The notes below the pieces were generated by a model, which was given only the letters and a program-made list of their open reading frames with translations, ran no database searches and had not been told where the DNA came from. This document shows, one piece after another, positions 24,337-34,610 of a stretch of 64,000 nt of DNA; the stretch's first letter is position 1; each line of letters opens with the position of its first letter. This stretch comes from Helicoverpa zea. Taxonomy: Eukaryota > Arthropoda > Insecta > Lepidoptera > Noctuidae. Both the position numbers and the translations under genes were made by a program. The stretch spans positions 2,170,001 to 2,234,000 of the forward strand of contig NC_061463.1 in NCBI RefSeq assembly GCF_022581195.2. The letters run 5' to 3'.

Positions 24337-25090
24337 TATCTTAAGAACGCGTGGACGTATCAAGCTGAAATTCACATGAAATACTCGGGTCTATTGTCCC
24401 TTTAGGCTGTGAAAATATCAAGCTTCTAAGCCAAGCCAATCAAAAGATACAACCGATTATGTCGATATTTTCAACAAATTCTCGACACTCGCAAAGGAAT
24501 CAAAACCTACAGGGTACTTCCCGTAAACTCAGAATCTTGAAATTTGGCATGAAGCATTGTTATATAATGCAAATATAGGAAAAATTGCGAAAATCTCATT
24601 TTTTTTGTTATATAATATAATAAAAATATTTTAATAAAATGAAACTTACTACCTTATTTCTCACGAACGAATAAAGGTACAAAATTGAAATTTATACCAA
24701 ATACCTAGGTCTATTGTCCCTTTAAGCAATGAAAAAATCAAACTTCTAAGTTAACGCGATCAAAAGATACAGCAGTTTTACCAACACCTTAGACGAATTT
24801 CCGTCACACGCTAGGGAATCAAAACCTACAAGGTACTTCCCGTGAACTCAGAATCTTAAAATTCGGCACGAAGCAACGTTATATAGTACAGATAAAGGAA
24901 AAATTGCGAAAATGATAAATTTGAAGTTACATAAAATATTAAAATATTATTTTTGCTTACATGACATAAAATATTTTTTTAATAATTATAAACTTACTAC
25001 CTACCCTTTTTCACATGAACGCGTAGAGATATTAAAGTTTTGAATAAAAAGTGAAATTCATATCAAACACTTCTTAAATATAATGGCCTC
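24337..25090 (+). repeat. Imperfect tandem repeat, about 320-350 bp units
   Basis: The block GGTCTATTGTCCCTTTA, ATCAAAAGATACA, GGAATCAAAACCTACA, GGTACTTCCCG, ACTCAGAATCTT, GGAAAAATTGCGAAAAT occurs in order in 24337-24657 and again in 24658-25009. A third, partial unit starts near 25010 (TCACATGAACGCG). Confidence 0.75.
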
Positions 25091-25384
25091 TACTCTGTGA
25101 AAAATTTTAAATCATTCAAAGGTCATTGGGCACCTTAGTATGAAAACCATACCCACGGCGGATACGAACGAAATATAGCACAGTATAATTATAAAGGCTC
25201 TGATTTACTACGGCATTAGTCGCATCAATGTGAACCATGGGAATCTAGAGAAAATCAGGTGTAAACATCAAATATTTTCCTCATTTCAATGGGGAATTTA
25301 AACGACCAAGTTTGACGGATTTGAGAAATCATTTCTTTGTAGTGAAAGAGTATACTCGCCGTTTATTTCCATTGTCATCAGGTC

Positions 25385-26440
25385 AGGATCTGATGATGGA
25401 AATCCTGAGAAATCGAGGGCAACTATCATAAATTGTAGGCATGCATAGGATTAAAACTTGATTCTCAGATGTATGTCTGGTGATACTATCAAACAGTGAA
25501 GGTTTAGAGCTTATCTGATGATGGAGACGTGAGAGAGTCGAGAGAACTCGGTATGTTTTAGTTACGTCGTGTTTGGGCTTATATTATTCGTATTGACGAG
25601 AACTTTTCACAAAAGTTAAAAATAAAAACTTTTTACAAAAAAAAAAACAACTTCTAAAACAACAAGAAAACTGTTTATATGCATCGGTCTAGATCTCGGT
25701 GGTTAAATAAATATAGATGCATCCTCTAGACACCGACTTCTAGACCGATGCACCTAACATCTTTTTAATTTCTTCCTTGCTTTTGTTTTCATGTTGCTTT
25801 TTTATATGTTTGAAGTTGGATTTGTTTGTAAAATGCTACAAAATAAAATAATGCCGACTTTATAAAACAAAGAAAGGGACAGAATTACACTTTTGTCAAG
25901 GCTCTAGAAACGTAAAGCCAGCAGCCCCGAATCCTACTCTCTAGAAGTCGTTGTTACAAATCGACAGCTACAAGTCGTCAGGCGGTTTCGAAAAAAACCT
26001 GAAACTGGGGCTCTTTAGGTGATTAATCCCTCAAAAATAAAAGATCCCATTCCTGCAATGGCTGCTTTAACCCAAGTTAGTAGTGAATTCTCATCACCTA
26101 AAATAAAATAAGCTCCAACACAAGGTTACGTTATAAATTGTAAAGGAGTTCCCATAACTATATCTGATCTTAGCTGTCGATCCCACAATGGCAGTCAAAC
26201 CTATCTTTGTGGAAAGTCTTCGCCAATACGAATAAAATAAGCCCAAACACGTGGTAGGTGCAACATACCGTTCGGGAGTTCCCTTGACTCTCTGTAGTCT
26301 CCATAATCAAATCAGCTCCAAACCTTCACTGTTTACCAGTACCCTCAAAAATACACTCACATGTCTGGTTCTCGATGCGTGCCTACAATATTCAAGAGTT
26401 GCCCTCGATTTCTCAGGGTTTCCAGATCCTCATCAGATCC
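25385..26440. repeat. Long imperfect inverted repeat (arms about 230 nt)
   Basis: The left arm (about 25385-25612) and the reverse complement of the right arm (about 26209-26440) share AAATCGAGGGCAACT, AACAGTGAAGGTTT, ATGGAGAC, GAGAGTC, GTGTTTGGGCTTAT and ATTCGTATTG in the same order. They are separated by about 600 bp. Copy A keeps shortened versions of both arms. Confidence 0.7.
25680..25752. repeat. 73-nt hairpin, 22-nt arms
   Basis: TGCATCGGTCTAGA (25680-25693) pairs with TCTAGACCGATGCA (25739-25752). Past a 2x2 internal loop, TCGGTG (25696-25701) pairs with CACCGA (25731-25736), leaving a 29-nt loop. It lies in the part of the large element that copy A lacks. Confidence 0.85.
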
Positions 26441-26960
26441 TGGTCATCCGGATTGGCACCTTCCTTCTTTATGAAATGTCTTTCATAATAAAAACTAGCA
26501 TTGCAACCTGTACAATCCTCTGAAACTGCTTGTCTTTTATATTTTTCAAACGATCCTGGACATTCGTCTCCATGGAATTTTAATAAAATATTTATATTCA
26601 AAGAAATGTCATACCATTCTCCACGATTTAAAACTACTTTGATTCATGTCCGCCACTTTTTACAAAGCGGGTCAGATATGCCCCATGACCTTTAAGACAT
26701 AATTAGTTATTTTCAATCAGATTTATGAATGATGACTATAAAATGTTGTATTTAAATAACTTCAATAAAATAACTTTTACAAGGTACTGGCCTACTATTT
26801 TAGTTATATTATAAAATAAAAAATATTAACTATTTTGACTCTCACGAAATTACTATGATTGTTCTAAACTGAACGGTTGGCGCGAAACTCACTTTTTATC
26901 TATACAGCATTTGTACGGAACCCTCGGTGCGCGAGTCCGACTCGCACTTGGCCGGTTTAT

Positions 26961-28114
26961 TTTTTTTATATTTAGGAATATTCAAGTAACTGTCTTGGCT
27001 GAATTGTAATTTGGTGCACAGGTAGTCAAGATCCTGAGAAAGGGTAAGAACTGCTTTTTACCCTGATGGTAAAAAATTGAAAATGGATCTTCCGTCACAC
27101 TGGTAACAACGCGGCGCATAACCATTACCCATATAAAAGTAATTTTGCAATAGATACAATTACTTACTACTTAAGTTAGCAACAAAAACCTTACAATTCC
27201 CTTAGAAACAACGTTTTGAAATTACTTAAAACAAACTTCATATTTCGCGACGTTGCAAATTCCTGACTCCCTGTAAATTAACACTCGATATTGTCAAATC
27301 ATATCCTATTACTTAAATTCCATAATTATGCCATTTTTATTTTATACCAATTAACTTTTGACAGTAATCCATTTTAATTCCAAAGGATTTTCAACTTTAT
27401 GATCTTGTAATAAGGTGTAAATTAAGTTGTAAAATTCAGGAATATACGTCGTTATGCTATAGGTAACTGATTGTTATATTTGTATAAATTGTGTATTTTT
27501 CGTTTACGTCATTAGAATACTCCTTATGTTAGGAAGTACTTTGCCTTGTAGGCTTCCGTTACAAAAATTGAACGTGTTATAACACGCTTATTTAATGGTT
27601 TTCATATTTCGTGAACTTACCTATGTTTGATTAAGTTTTATGATGAGTATTTTCTTTGTAGTGCAAAAAAATATTTTTCCAACTATCTTAGAGTCTGTTT
27701 TTAGTCTTGTAAAGTAGCAGATTTCACCAGTTTTAACTACAGTTTATTGTTTAATGTTATACAACAGCATATGTTCGGCTAACTATACACAACTTTTTAT
27801 CCTTACCATAACCCACAAATGATGTAATCGAACAATAGTAACCCATCCATGATACAACCTTTAAAAGTGTTGCTTTATTCTACAATATACCCATACAATC
27901 ATACCTAACAGTCCCCTCATATACTTAATTCCCCACCAAAAATACACTCTTCTAAAATCGCTTTAATTGAGTAGGTTGTCAAAACTCCGAACTAAGTTTC
28001 AGCTGAATATAATGAGTAGGTCAGAAGTTTATGAAGTAGTTCTATTTAAGGCTCTAGCCAGCACTAACTAGTTTAGCAAAGTTCGAGTAAGCTCTTTAGT
28101 GGGCTAGAAATTAA
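26961..28114. other. No gene seen
   Basis: AT-rich. No ORF1-like coding continuation was found upstream of 28115. Confidence 0.5.
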
Positions 28115-28510
28115 TCACTCATTATATCGTTCGTTTATTTCATTGCAAATGGTATCAATGCCCTAATAAAACTCGATCTGAAAAATATTATACTTTGTGC
28201 ATTACCATATTCAGATTGCTCTTCAGACAAACAAAATAAGTATGTTCATAGTTTGAACAATTTCTTGTACACTCTGACATGTTGTCATAGCGACAAATTA
28301 TTGTTTTTTGACACTAACAAGTTTGTTAGTGATTTTTATTTAACAAGGGAATGTATGTATTTTCCTAATAAATATAAAGATGTGATTGCTTCTTTGTTAG
28401 CATATAATATTAACAGTGTCATAGATAACAATATGACAAAACCTAGGATAAGCGACGAATCAGTATTGTCTAGTTTACCTAACAATACGGTGATTGAATA
28501 TTTAAACTAG
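28115..28510 (+). pseudogene. 5'-truncated LINE ORF1, C-terminal part (GDSL/SGNH-like?)
   Basis: One frame stays open from just after a TAA (28112-28114) to TAG at 28508-28510, about 131 codons. It includes LDLKNIILCALPYS, HSLNNFLYTLTCCHS and LLFFDTNKF. The spacing of a hydrophobic strand ending in LPYS, an LNN helix and an (F/L)xDxN strand resembles the C-terminal half of SGNH/GDSL-like esterase domains found in ORF1 of CR1-like LINEs; this is a tentative match by eye. The N-terminal half, including any catalytic GDS motif, is absent, as expected for a 5'-truncated copy. The last codons, TTA AAC TAG, form the frameshift site. Confidence 0.5.
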
Positions 28511-31377
28511 CTCCTGAGACAATAGAAAAGCATTGTAGTAACCTTATTCTCTTTCATCAGAATATAAACCGCTTTTCTGGCAAAATTTTAGATATTGAAT
28601 TATTAATTGATAAATATTCTATTGATATAATATGTCTTTGCGAGACATGGTTAAAGCCTGATAAAATGTCATTTAATGTAAATAATTTTGTGGTTGCCAG
28701 TGTGTTTAACAGAGTTTCAGCTGAGGGTGGAGGTACAATAATCTTATCTAAAAGTAATTTAAAATTTAAAAACAGATTAGACATTAGCTCTGGCTCTGTT
28801 GATCGCGTCTGCGAGGTAGCATGTGCAGAGATAGAAAGCCATATAATATTATGCGTATATAGACCACCAGCATCAAATTTTTCTTTATTCCTCATTCATA
28901 TGGAAGATATTCTCTCAAAAGTTTTTAAAAGTAATAAATTAGTCTATATTTGTGGTGATTTTAACATAGATCTTTTGTCTGAATCATCTGATAAATGTAA
29001 CCTTTTAGCGTTATTTAATACATTTAATCTAAATTATTTGTTTAATGATCCTACTAGAATTACGGCTACTTCCAGTACCTGTATTGATAATATATTTACT
29101 AATAACAGTAATATTGAACATTCTTCCTTAATATCTGGTGTACGGTCGGACCACAAAGGTCAGCTTGTTAGTTTTAAAGCGAATAAAATAAATTCATTAA
29201 ATAAGAAAATTACCTTTAGACCATTGAACAAAAAAACTTTGCAAAAATTTAAAGATAATACTTCGGATAAATTAAATTGTATTAACATAGACTGTAAAAA
29301 GCCAAATAAACTATTTAAACATTTATTTAATACACTCTGTCTGGAACTTAATAAGTCATGTCCGAAAAAAACTATTGAAATCACTCACAAATTTAAATTC
29401 AGTGAATGGTCTACTAAAGGGATTAGGATAAGTAGGGATGTCTTATATAACTTGTACCACGAAAGGTCATTGACTTCTGATCCATCTTTTCACGATTATG
29501 TAAGAAACTACTCGAAGATATTTAAAAAGGTATGTATTCTTGCTAAATCGAAATCAATTAGTAATAAAATAGCCAAATCAAACAATAAAATAAAAACGGT
29601 CTGGAATATTATAAACGTTGAAACTGGCCAAACCAAAATGCGGGATGCTGACCCGCGGTTAGTTATTGATAATGCTGTTATCTCAGATAAGGTAGAGGTT
29701 GCCAATGCTTTTGACACCTTTTTTTCAAACATTCCCGTAGAGGTTACCAAGTCCCTTAATTCATCTTCGATATTAGCTGAGTCGTTACTTCGACAAAACT
29801 TCAGTAGAAATGTACCTAGTTTTAAATTTCAATGTGTTTCTGATTACACGATTAAAAGAGCATTCAAGTCTTTAAATCTAAAAAAGACTGAGGACTTATG
29901 GGGCTTTTCTGTCACAGTCATTAATTCCATTATTGAGAGTGTTGCCCCAATACTTAGTGAAATTTTTAACCTTTGCATTGACAACGGTATCTTCCCTGAC
30001 TTGATGAAACTCAGCAAAATTATTCCTATCTTTAAATCAGGCTGTAAGAAAAACCCTTCCAACTACAGACCTATTTCAATCCTTCCAGCCTTTAGTAAAA
30101 TCTTCGAAAGGATCATGTTAGATCAGATGTTAAGACATTTTAATTTAAACACCATATTTCATGACCGCCAGTACGGCTTCACAAAGGGTAGGTCCACCAC
30201 TGACGCAAGTGCAAGATTGATCACCCAAATCTTAAACGCCTGGGAAGATTCGCGGGATGCTGTGGGCATCTTCTGCGACCTTTCTAAGGCGTTCGATTGC
30301 GTTGACCACGACACTCTCATTTGTAAGCTGAACCACTACGGAATTCGTGGTAAAGCTCTCGCGCTCGTCCTTTCCTATCTATCAAATAGACAGCAAGTAG
30401 TGGACATAAGTGGCTCAACTTCATCTGGGTCATTAGTAAAAATGGGCGTGCCGCAGGGCTCAATTTTAGGTCCTTTTTTATTCTTAGCTTATATAAATGA
30501 TCTCCCGTATATGATGTCTGAGATCTCTGACATTATTTTATTTGCTGATGACACTTCCCTTGTCTTCAAAATTAACAGAAAGGAATCTAGTCCCATAAAC
30601 GTAAACGATAGCTTGGTTATTCTGAGCAAGTGGTTTGCCGCGAATAACTTGCTTCTTAATTCTTCTAAAACGAAATGTATTAAATTCTCTTTACCTAATG
30701 TAACACCAGTAGGGCTCAATATCGTTCTGGACGATAATAAGTTAGATGTTATTAAGCAAACCGTCTTCCTGGGCATCACCATAGACTCTAAATTGCAATG
30801 GGGTGCTCACATCTCAGCAATGTCAAAAAGGCTGAGTTCCGCAGCTTATGCAGTCAGAAAAATAAGACAGATTACTGACGTTGCTACTGCTAGGCTCGTG
30901 TATTTTGCTTACTTCCATAGTATTATGTCCTACGGTATTTTATTGTGGGGGGCAGCGGCGGACGTAAATTCAATATTTGTACTCCAGAAAAGGGCAGTTC
31001 GTGCAATTTATGGCCTCGGCCCTCGCGAGTCATTGAGAGAATTATTTAAAGAAATTGAAATACTTACACTTCCTTCTCTTTACATTCTTGAAAATATAAT
31101 GTTCGTACGCAAAAACTTAAATCAATTTATTGTTAAAAGTGATATACATTCGATTAATACAAGAAACAAGCACAAACTAGTAGTTCCGAGATTCAGATTA
31201 ACGAAATCGAATAAATCGTTTTTAGGGAACTGTGTCCGTTTTTACAACAAGCTGCCTAAGTGTGTAACCGATCTCACGGATATAAAATTTAAGAACACTG
31301 TAAAATCCACCCTCATTAAAAAAGCTTATTATAAAATTCAAGACTTCGTTGACGATAAAGATATTATATGGCGATAA
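28498..31377 (+). CDS. Non-LTR retrotransposon ORF2: endonuclease-reverse transcriptase
   Basis: Encodes the AP-like endonuclease and reverse transcriptase for target-primed reverse transcription. The frame is open from 28498 to TAA at 31375-31377 (959 codons). The first in-frame ATG is at 28666 (903 aa), but that would drop the endonuclease start (LFHQN, IDIICLCETWL), so translation probably enters from ORF1 by frameshift. Numbering from 28666: endonuclease GDFN at 97-100 and SDH at 161-163; RT Asp538 in FCDLSKAFD, PQGS 596-599, catalytic FADD 626-629, then FLGITIDSKLQWG. A C-terminal thumb-like region follows. It resembles Jockey/CR1-group RTs of insects. No internal stop or frameshift, so insertion is probably recent. 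Confidence 0.9.
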   Translation: MFKLAPETIEKHCSNLILFHQNINRFSGKILDIELLIDKYSIDIICLCETWLKPDKMSFNVNNFVVASVFNRVSAEGGGTIILSKSNLKFKNRLDISSGSVDRVCEVACAEIESHIILCVYRPPASNFSLFLIHMEDILSKVFKSNKLVYICGDFNIDLLSESSDKCNLLALFNTFNLNYLFNDPTRITATSSTCIDNIFTNNSNIEHSSLISGVRSDHKGQLVSFKANKINSLNKKITFRPLNKKTLQKFKDNTSDKLNCINIDCKKPNKLFKHLFNTLCLELNKSCPKKTIEITHKFKFSEWSTKGIRISRDVLYNLYHERSLTSDPSFHDYVRNYSKIFKKVCILAKSKSISNKIAKSNNKIKTVWNIINVETGQTKMRDADPRLVIDNAVISDKVEVANAFDTFFSNIPVEVTKSLNSSSILAESLLRQNFSRNVPSFKFQCVSDYTIKRAFKSLNLKKTEDLWGFSVTVINSIIESVAPILSEIFNLCIDNGIFPDLMKLSKIIPIFKSGCKKNPSNYRPISILPAFSKIFERIMLDQMLRHFNLNTIFHDRQYGFTKGRSTTDASARLITQILNAWEDSRDAVGIFCDLSKAFDCVDHDTLICKLNHYGIRGKALALVLSYLSNRQQVVDISGSTSSGSLVKMGVPQGSILGPFLFLAYINDLPYMMSEISDIILFADDTSLVFKINRKESSPINVNDSLVILSKWFAANNLLLNSSKTKCIKFSLPNVTPVGLNIVLDDNKLDVIKQTVFLGITIDSKLQWGAHISAMSKRLSSAAYAVRKIRQITDVATARLVYFAYFHSIMSYGILLWGAAADVNSIFVLQKRAVRAIYGLGPRESLRELFKEIEILTLPSLYILENIMFVRKNLNQFIVKSDIHSINTRNKHKLVVPRFRLTKSNKSFLGNCVRFYNKLPKCVTDLTDIKFKNTVKSTLIKKAYYKIQDFVDDKDIIWR
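28501..28507 (+). promoter_or_regulatory. Candidate -1 ribosomal frameshift site TTTAAAC
   Basis: In the ORF1 frame the codons are TAT TTA AAC TAG, giving an X XXY YYZ heptamer, T TTA AAC, immediately before the stop. A -1 slip continues CTA GCT CCT GAG in the ORF2 frame, which is open for another 950+ codons. Downstream, AGAAAAGC (28524-28531) can pair with GCTTTTCT (28571-28578). A weak CTGA (28514-28517)/TCAG (28557-28560) pair would make an H-type pseudoknot. Heptamer and frames are seen directly; the structure is a hypothesis. Confidence 0.6.
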
Positions 31378-31683
31378 CTCATCTCTCCATGTGTGGCTTC
31401 CCTGGCAATTAAACGTCTTTTTCTTTTCTCTTTGGATTGTATAGATTTACTGTTTACCTTTCAGTTGCATTGTATAATTTTATCAGCTTACTATTGTTAT
31501 GTAATAGAATGTTTGTGACAATATTACTTTTTAAAAGAGTGTCTATGGAGTTTCTTGCCGGCTCTTCTCCATGAGACCAACTTTTTGGAACCGTGCAACT
31601 AATTTGACGTTTCATAAGAGCCTGCAAAGGCCTATTTGAAATAAAAACAATTTGATTTTGATTTTGATTTTGATTTTGATTTT
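31378..31683 (+). repeat. LINE 3' UTR with (TTTTGA)n tail
   Basis: The 3' UTR carries the conserved block GGAGTTTCTTGCCGGCTCTT, CTCCATGAGACCAACTTTTT, CCTGCAAAGGCCTATTTGAA, then ATAAAAACAA and about 5.5 TTTTGA units (31651-31683) in place of poly(A). The same 3' block occurs near 10359 and 21352. No clear target duplication was found. Confidence 0.85.
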
Positions 31684-33160
31684 CATCTAAACTTGTAGTT
31701 GGAAGTCTACCATTTGAAAGTCCAAATTTATCTAGTCTAGCAATATAGAAACAATATTGATTGCTGATGAAAATTCGTCTTTGTAGGAAAAACTATGTTC
31801 TTTATCATTATTTTCAGCACAGCCATAGAACGTCGTCTGCTGAACATATGTATGCCTCTTCCATAGATTTCCAATAGTGCCTGGTTGGGAGCAGTCTATA
31901 CAGCCTACTCGCCTACCAAACTGTTTTCTGTAGTCGATAAGTTCTGCTAAAACACGCACGGTTACTGAAATAAACAAGGTAGATTTGATTGAAAGCATCA
32001 ATGTGAAATCCAGTGTATTATCTCTGTTCTCAAGTCCAGACCGTTTTCAGTTTAAGCCAATTTGATTCTATCCACATTACATTTTAGAACTTCTGTTACT
32101 AAAACCTTGATAGTGTCTTTGACAAACTTTTGCAAATAAACCTTGAATAATTGCAGATCCTGACAAATGCCCTTTAGCCAACACCATCGAGTTTACCTGA
32201 CGTAATGCTGTTTCCCTGTATCCGTATATAAATTAAGCAAATAATGTTTTCAAAGAACATTATTGCAGTCAATATTAGCCGCATATAGTAAAATCCTTGG
32301 AACTACGTACCTATGCTAATAAAGAACTTCTACGAACTTATTAACATTACTTTAGCTAGTTTATTATTATTGTATTGTACAAAGCTTTAAGTTGGGTTAA
32401 TGTTTAGTATTCATTAAGAAAACATTCATAAAGAGCAATCATTTTCATTTATATTAACAGGCTTATAATTGTATTCTTTTATTTACTTTTAATTTTTCTA
32501 TAAACCTTTAACCTTATCCAAGCTGCTTGCTACTGCAATAGTTTTCCAAAACTTTGCTGTTTTTACGCGATTGCGGGGAAACTGAAACTAAAAGTAGTGT
32601 TGTGATTCTGTTGCTGCTAAGTAGGTATTTGTTTCTAATATATTCTGTTATCGCTATTTTTTCCCCCAGGAAAAAGGGCGTATTAACAAGTTCAAGCTTA
32701 CCTATGTAACGGCAAACATATTTTTGGTATCACGTGGTATCGTTAGTACTAATTTCCAATAAATCGTTGTTAATGAGCCTCTAGGTAAAATTTCCTCTGA
32801 TCTACAAATTGTTAGGCAATACCAAAAGCCTGCGGTTAGACCCGAACTATGTAGACGTTCAGAAGTTCTGAGTTATTTGCCTACATTGAATTAATGGTGC
32901 CTGGGTTTAGCACGAAGGGTCAGTACTAAGTAGGTAACAACCCTAATCGATTGAGTTGTGGAGTTCATTTATGGAGGAATTGATGTATCGACAATCGTTT
33001 TTTGGGTATTGTATATCGAGACTATTCAGGACACTAAGTTTGAAGATGGTTCGCAATTCGCATCTCAATTGTCGCAATCAAATATACGACTTCTTCTTTG
33101 TGTGACTTCAAATCTGAATGCTTGTCTATCTAATAAGTACGTAAACTATGTCGTGTGAGT
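31684..33160. other. No gene seen
   Basis: AT-rich. Frames at 31732-32001 (minus) and 32958-33158 (plus) show no motif. Confidence 0.5.
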
Positions 33161-33162
33161 CA

Positions 33163-33230
33163 TCATCATCATCCTGCCCTTATCCCTATTTTATTTGGGG
33201 TTGGCGCAGTAGGGTGTCTAGGTCTACTTG
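33163..33230. repeat. Lepidopteran LINE-end-like repeat fragment
   Basis: CATCATCATCATCCTGCCCT, TTATTTGGGGTTGGCGCAGT is a common short repeat end in Lepidoptera, read here as an inverted triplet tail plus terminal sequence. Family assignment is uncertain. Confidence 0.45.
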
Positions 33231-33660
33231 GAAATACAAATATCCTGTACTTTTGGTAACTTCATATAAAATAGCGGTGTTTTGATCCGGATATGCCTCT
33301 TGAAATATGTTCCTTATGAAGTATTAATTCTTAAATATTATTCTTAATTCTAAATTATTAAATTCGTCACGTAATGACGGCCTATGAGATTTAAAAATAG
33401 TCGGGTGAATAACTAAGTGAATCCCTTCTAGTCAAATTGCAATTTGACCTCACCATTAAGAAAAGGCTAGGCGGATGTTTCAAAATGTGTACCTACGTGA
33501 ATCCAGTTCATGAATTGAAACTCTGAATTAACAGTGACATTTATTTTTAACCCAATCTAGATTGACCACTCTTCCTAGACACTAGGGGGTCTGATAAAAC
33601 CCCTGTTCATTGTTAATAATGGATAATAAAACCACTGAGACACAGGAAATGGTTAAGATG

Positions 33661-33838
33661 GTTTATATCATGAAAGCGGTTGAAGCTTACTTGTGTGTGT
33701 AAATATACATGCATATTGTCTTTTATGCGTGAGCGCGAGAGCGTTCCGTGTTGGTCTAATCGCCGAGTCACACAAAGATAATATGCATAGTACATTCACA
33801 CACACGAGTATGTCTTACCCGCTTTCGTGGCATAAAAC
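33661..33838. mobile_element. Fold-back element, about 65-nt arms
   Basis: 33661-33725 and the reverse complement of 33775-33838 share GAAAGCGG, GTGTGTGT, ATGCATATT and TCTTT in order, about 75% identity by eye, with a ~50-nt spacer. Because of the symmetry both strands encode similar meaningless peptides containing KDNMH. Probably a small MITE; no target duplication is clear. Confidence 0.6.
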
Positions 33839-34008
33839 ATTTACACAATTAAATTCATTGCAAAATTATTCAATTCTATTTTAAAAGTCTGAGATGTCTA
33901 AAAATGATTTTGTCGTCTGTTGATAAGTATCTTATTAATATATCATATTTTAATATAAAATAAGCCATTAGTTGTCTAGTATGTACCACATTACCGTGAA
34001 AAGTAAAA

Positions 34009-34390
34009 GTCGTGGTGGCCTAGTGGGTAAAGGACTAATCTCTCAAGTATGAGGGCGCGGGTTCGATCCCAGGTCAGGCAAGTACCAATGCAACTTTTCT
34101 AAGTCTGTATGTACTTTCTAAGTATATCTTAGACACCATTGGCTGTGTTTCGGATGGCACGTTAAACTGTAGGTCCCGGCTGTCATTGAACATCCTTGGC
34201 AGTCGTTACGGGTAGTCAGAAGCCAGTAAGTCTGACACCAGTCTAACCAAGGGGTATCGGGTTGCCCGGGTAACTGGGTTGAGGAGGTCAGATAGGCAGT
34301 CGCTTCTTGTAAAGCACTGGTACTCAGCTGAATCCGGTTAGACTGGAAGCCGACCCCAACATGATTGGGAAAAAGGCTCGGAGGATGATG
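34009..34390 (+). mobile_element. tRNA-derived SINE, family A, full length
   Basis: The head GTCGTGGTGGCCTAGTGGGT contains an A-box-like TGGCCTAGTGG, followed by the B-box-like GGTTCGATCCC: an internal RNA polymerase III promoter of tRNA type. The body continues to CCGACCCCAACATGATTGGG and a GGATGATG tail. It is flanked by ATGTACCACATTACCG at 33981-33996 and 34391-34406, with further imperfect matching beyond. It resembles SINEs described in noctuid moths; the exact family name is not asserted. Confidence 0.9.
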
Positions 34391-34610
34391 ATGTACCACA
34401 TTACCGAGACGAAGTAAAGGTCATCACACATTTGTTAGCGCGCATTTATTCTTTCTACCGAATAATGTCAAAACTTTTTCTCCCAAAGTTTAATGAGAAT
34501 ACCTCAACAAATTTTGTTTTGAACCTGGATTTACATATATTTAATACTTAGCTAGTTCGATGCCTCCATGCTTAGAGCATTAAATGTCTGTGGTTGTTAA
34601 AGGTAAAAAA

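Larger units (their letters stand above)
24210..26960 (+). mobile_element. Large non-autonomous GGGTTCCGTACC-type element, copy B
   Basis: The element opens TTTTTAGGGTTCCGTACCTC, then a GTCT microsatellite, and closes GTACGGAACCCTCGGTGCGC, a GAGTCCGACTC hairpin and TTGGCCGGTTT. The ends include complementary GGGTTCCGTAC/GTACGGAACCC. It is about 2.75 kb, with internal ~330-bp tandem units (24337-25090), a long imperfect inverted repeat (25385-26440) and a 73-nt hairpin (25680-25752). Frames such as 26413-26601 on the minus strand show no transposase or Rep motif. The mechanism is unclear: the 3' hairpin recalls Helitrons but no CTRR end is evident. Confidence 0.65.

Noticed and set aside
28557..28895. 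Minus-strand frames opposite the LINE ORF2
   Set aside because: Antisense shadows of the ORF2 coding sequence.
34036..34076. tRNA gene suggested by A- and B-box motifs
   Set aside because: The boxes lie in the head of a SINE repeated in the window; no full cloverleaf is evident.
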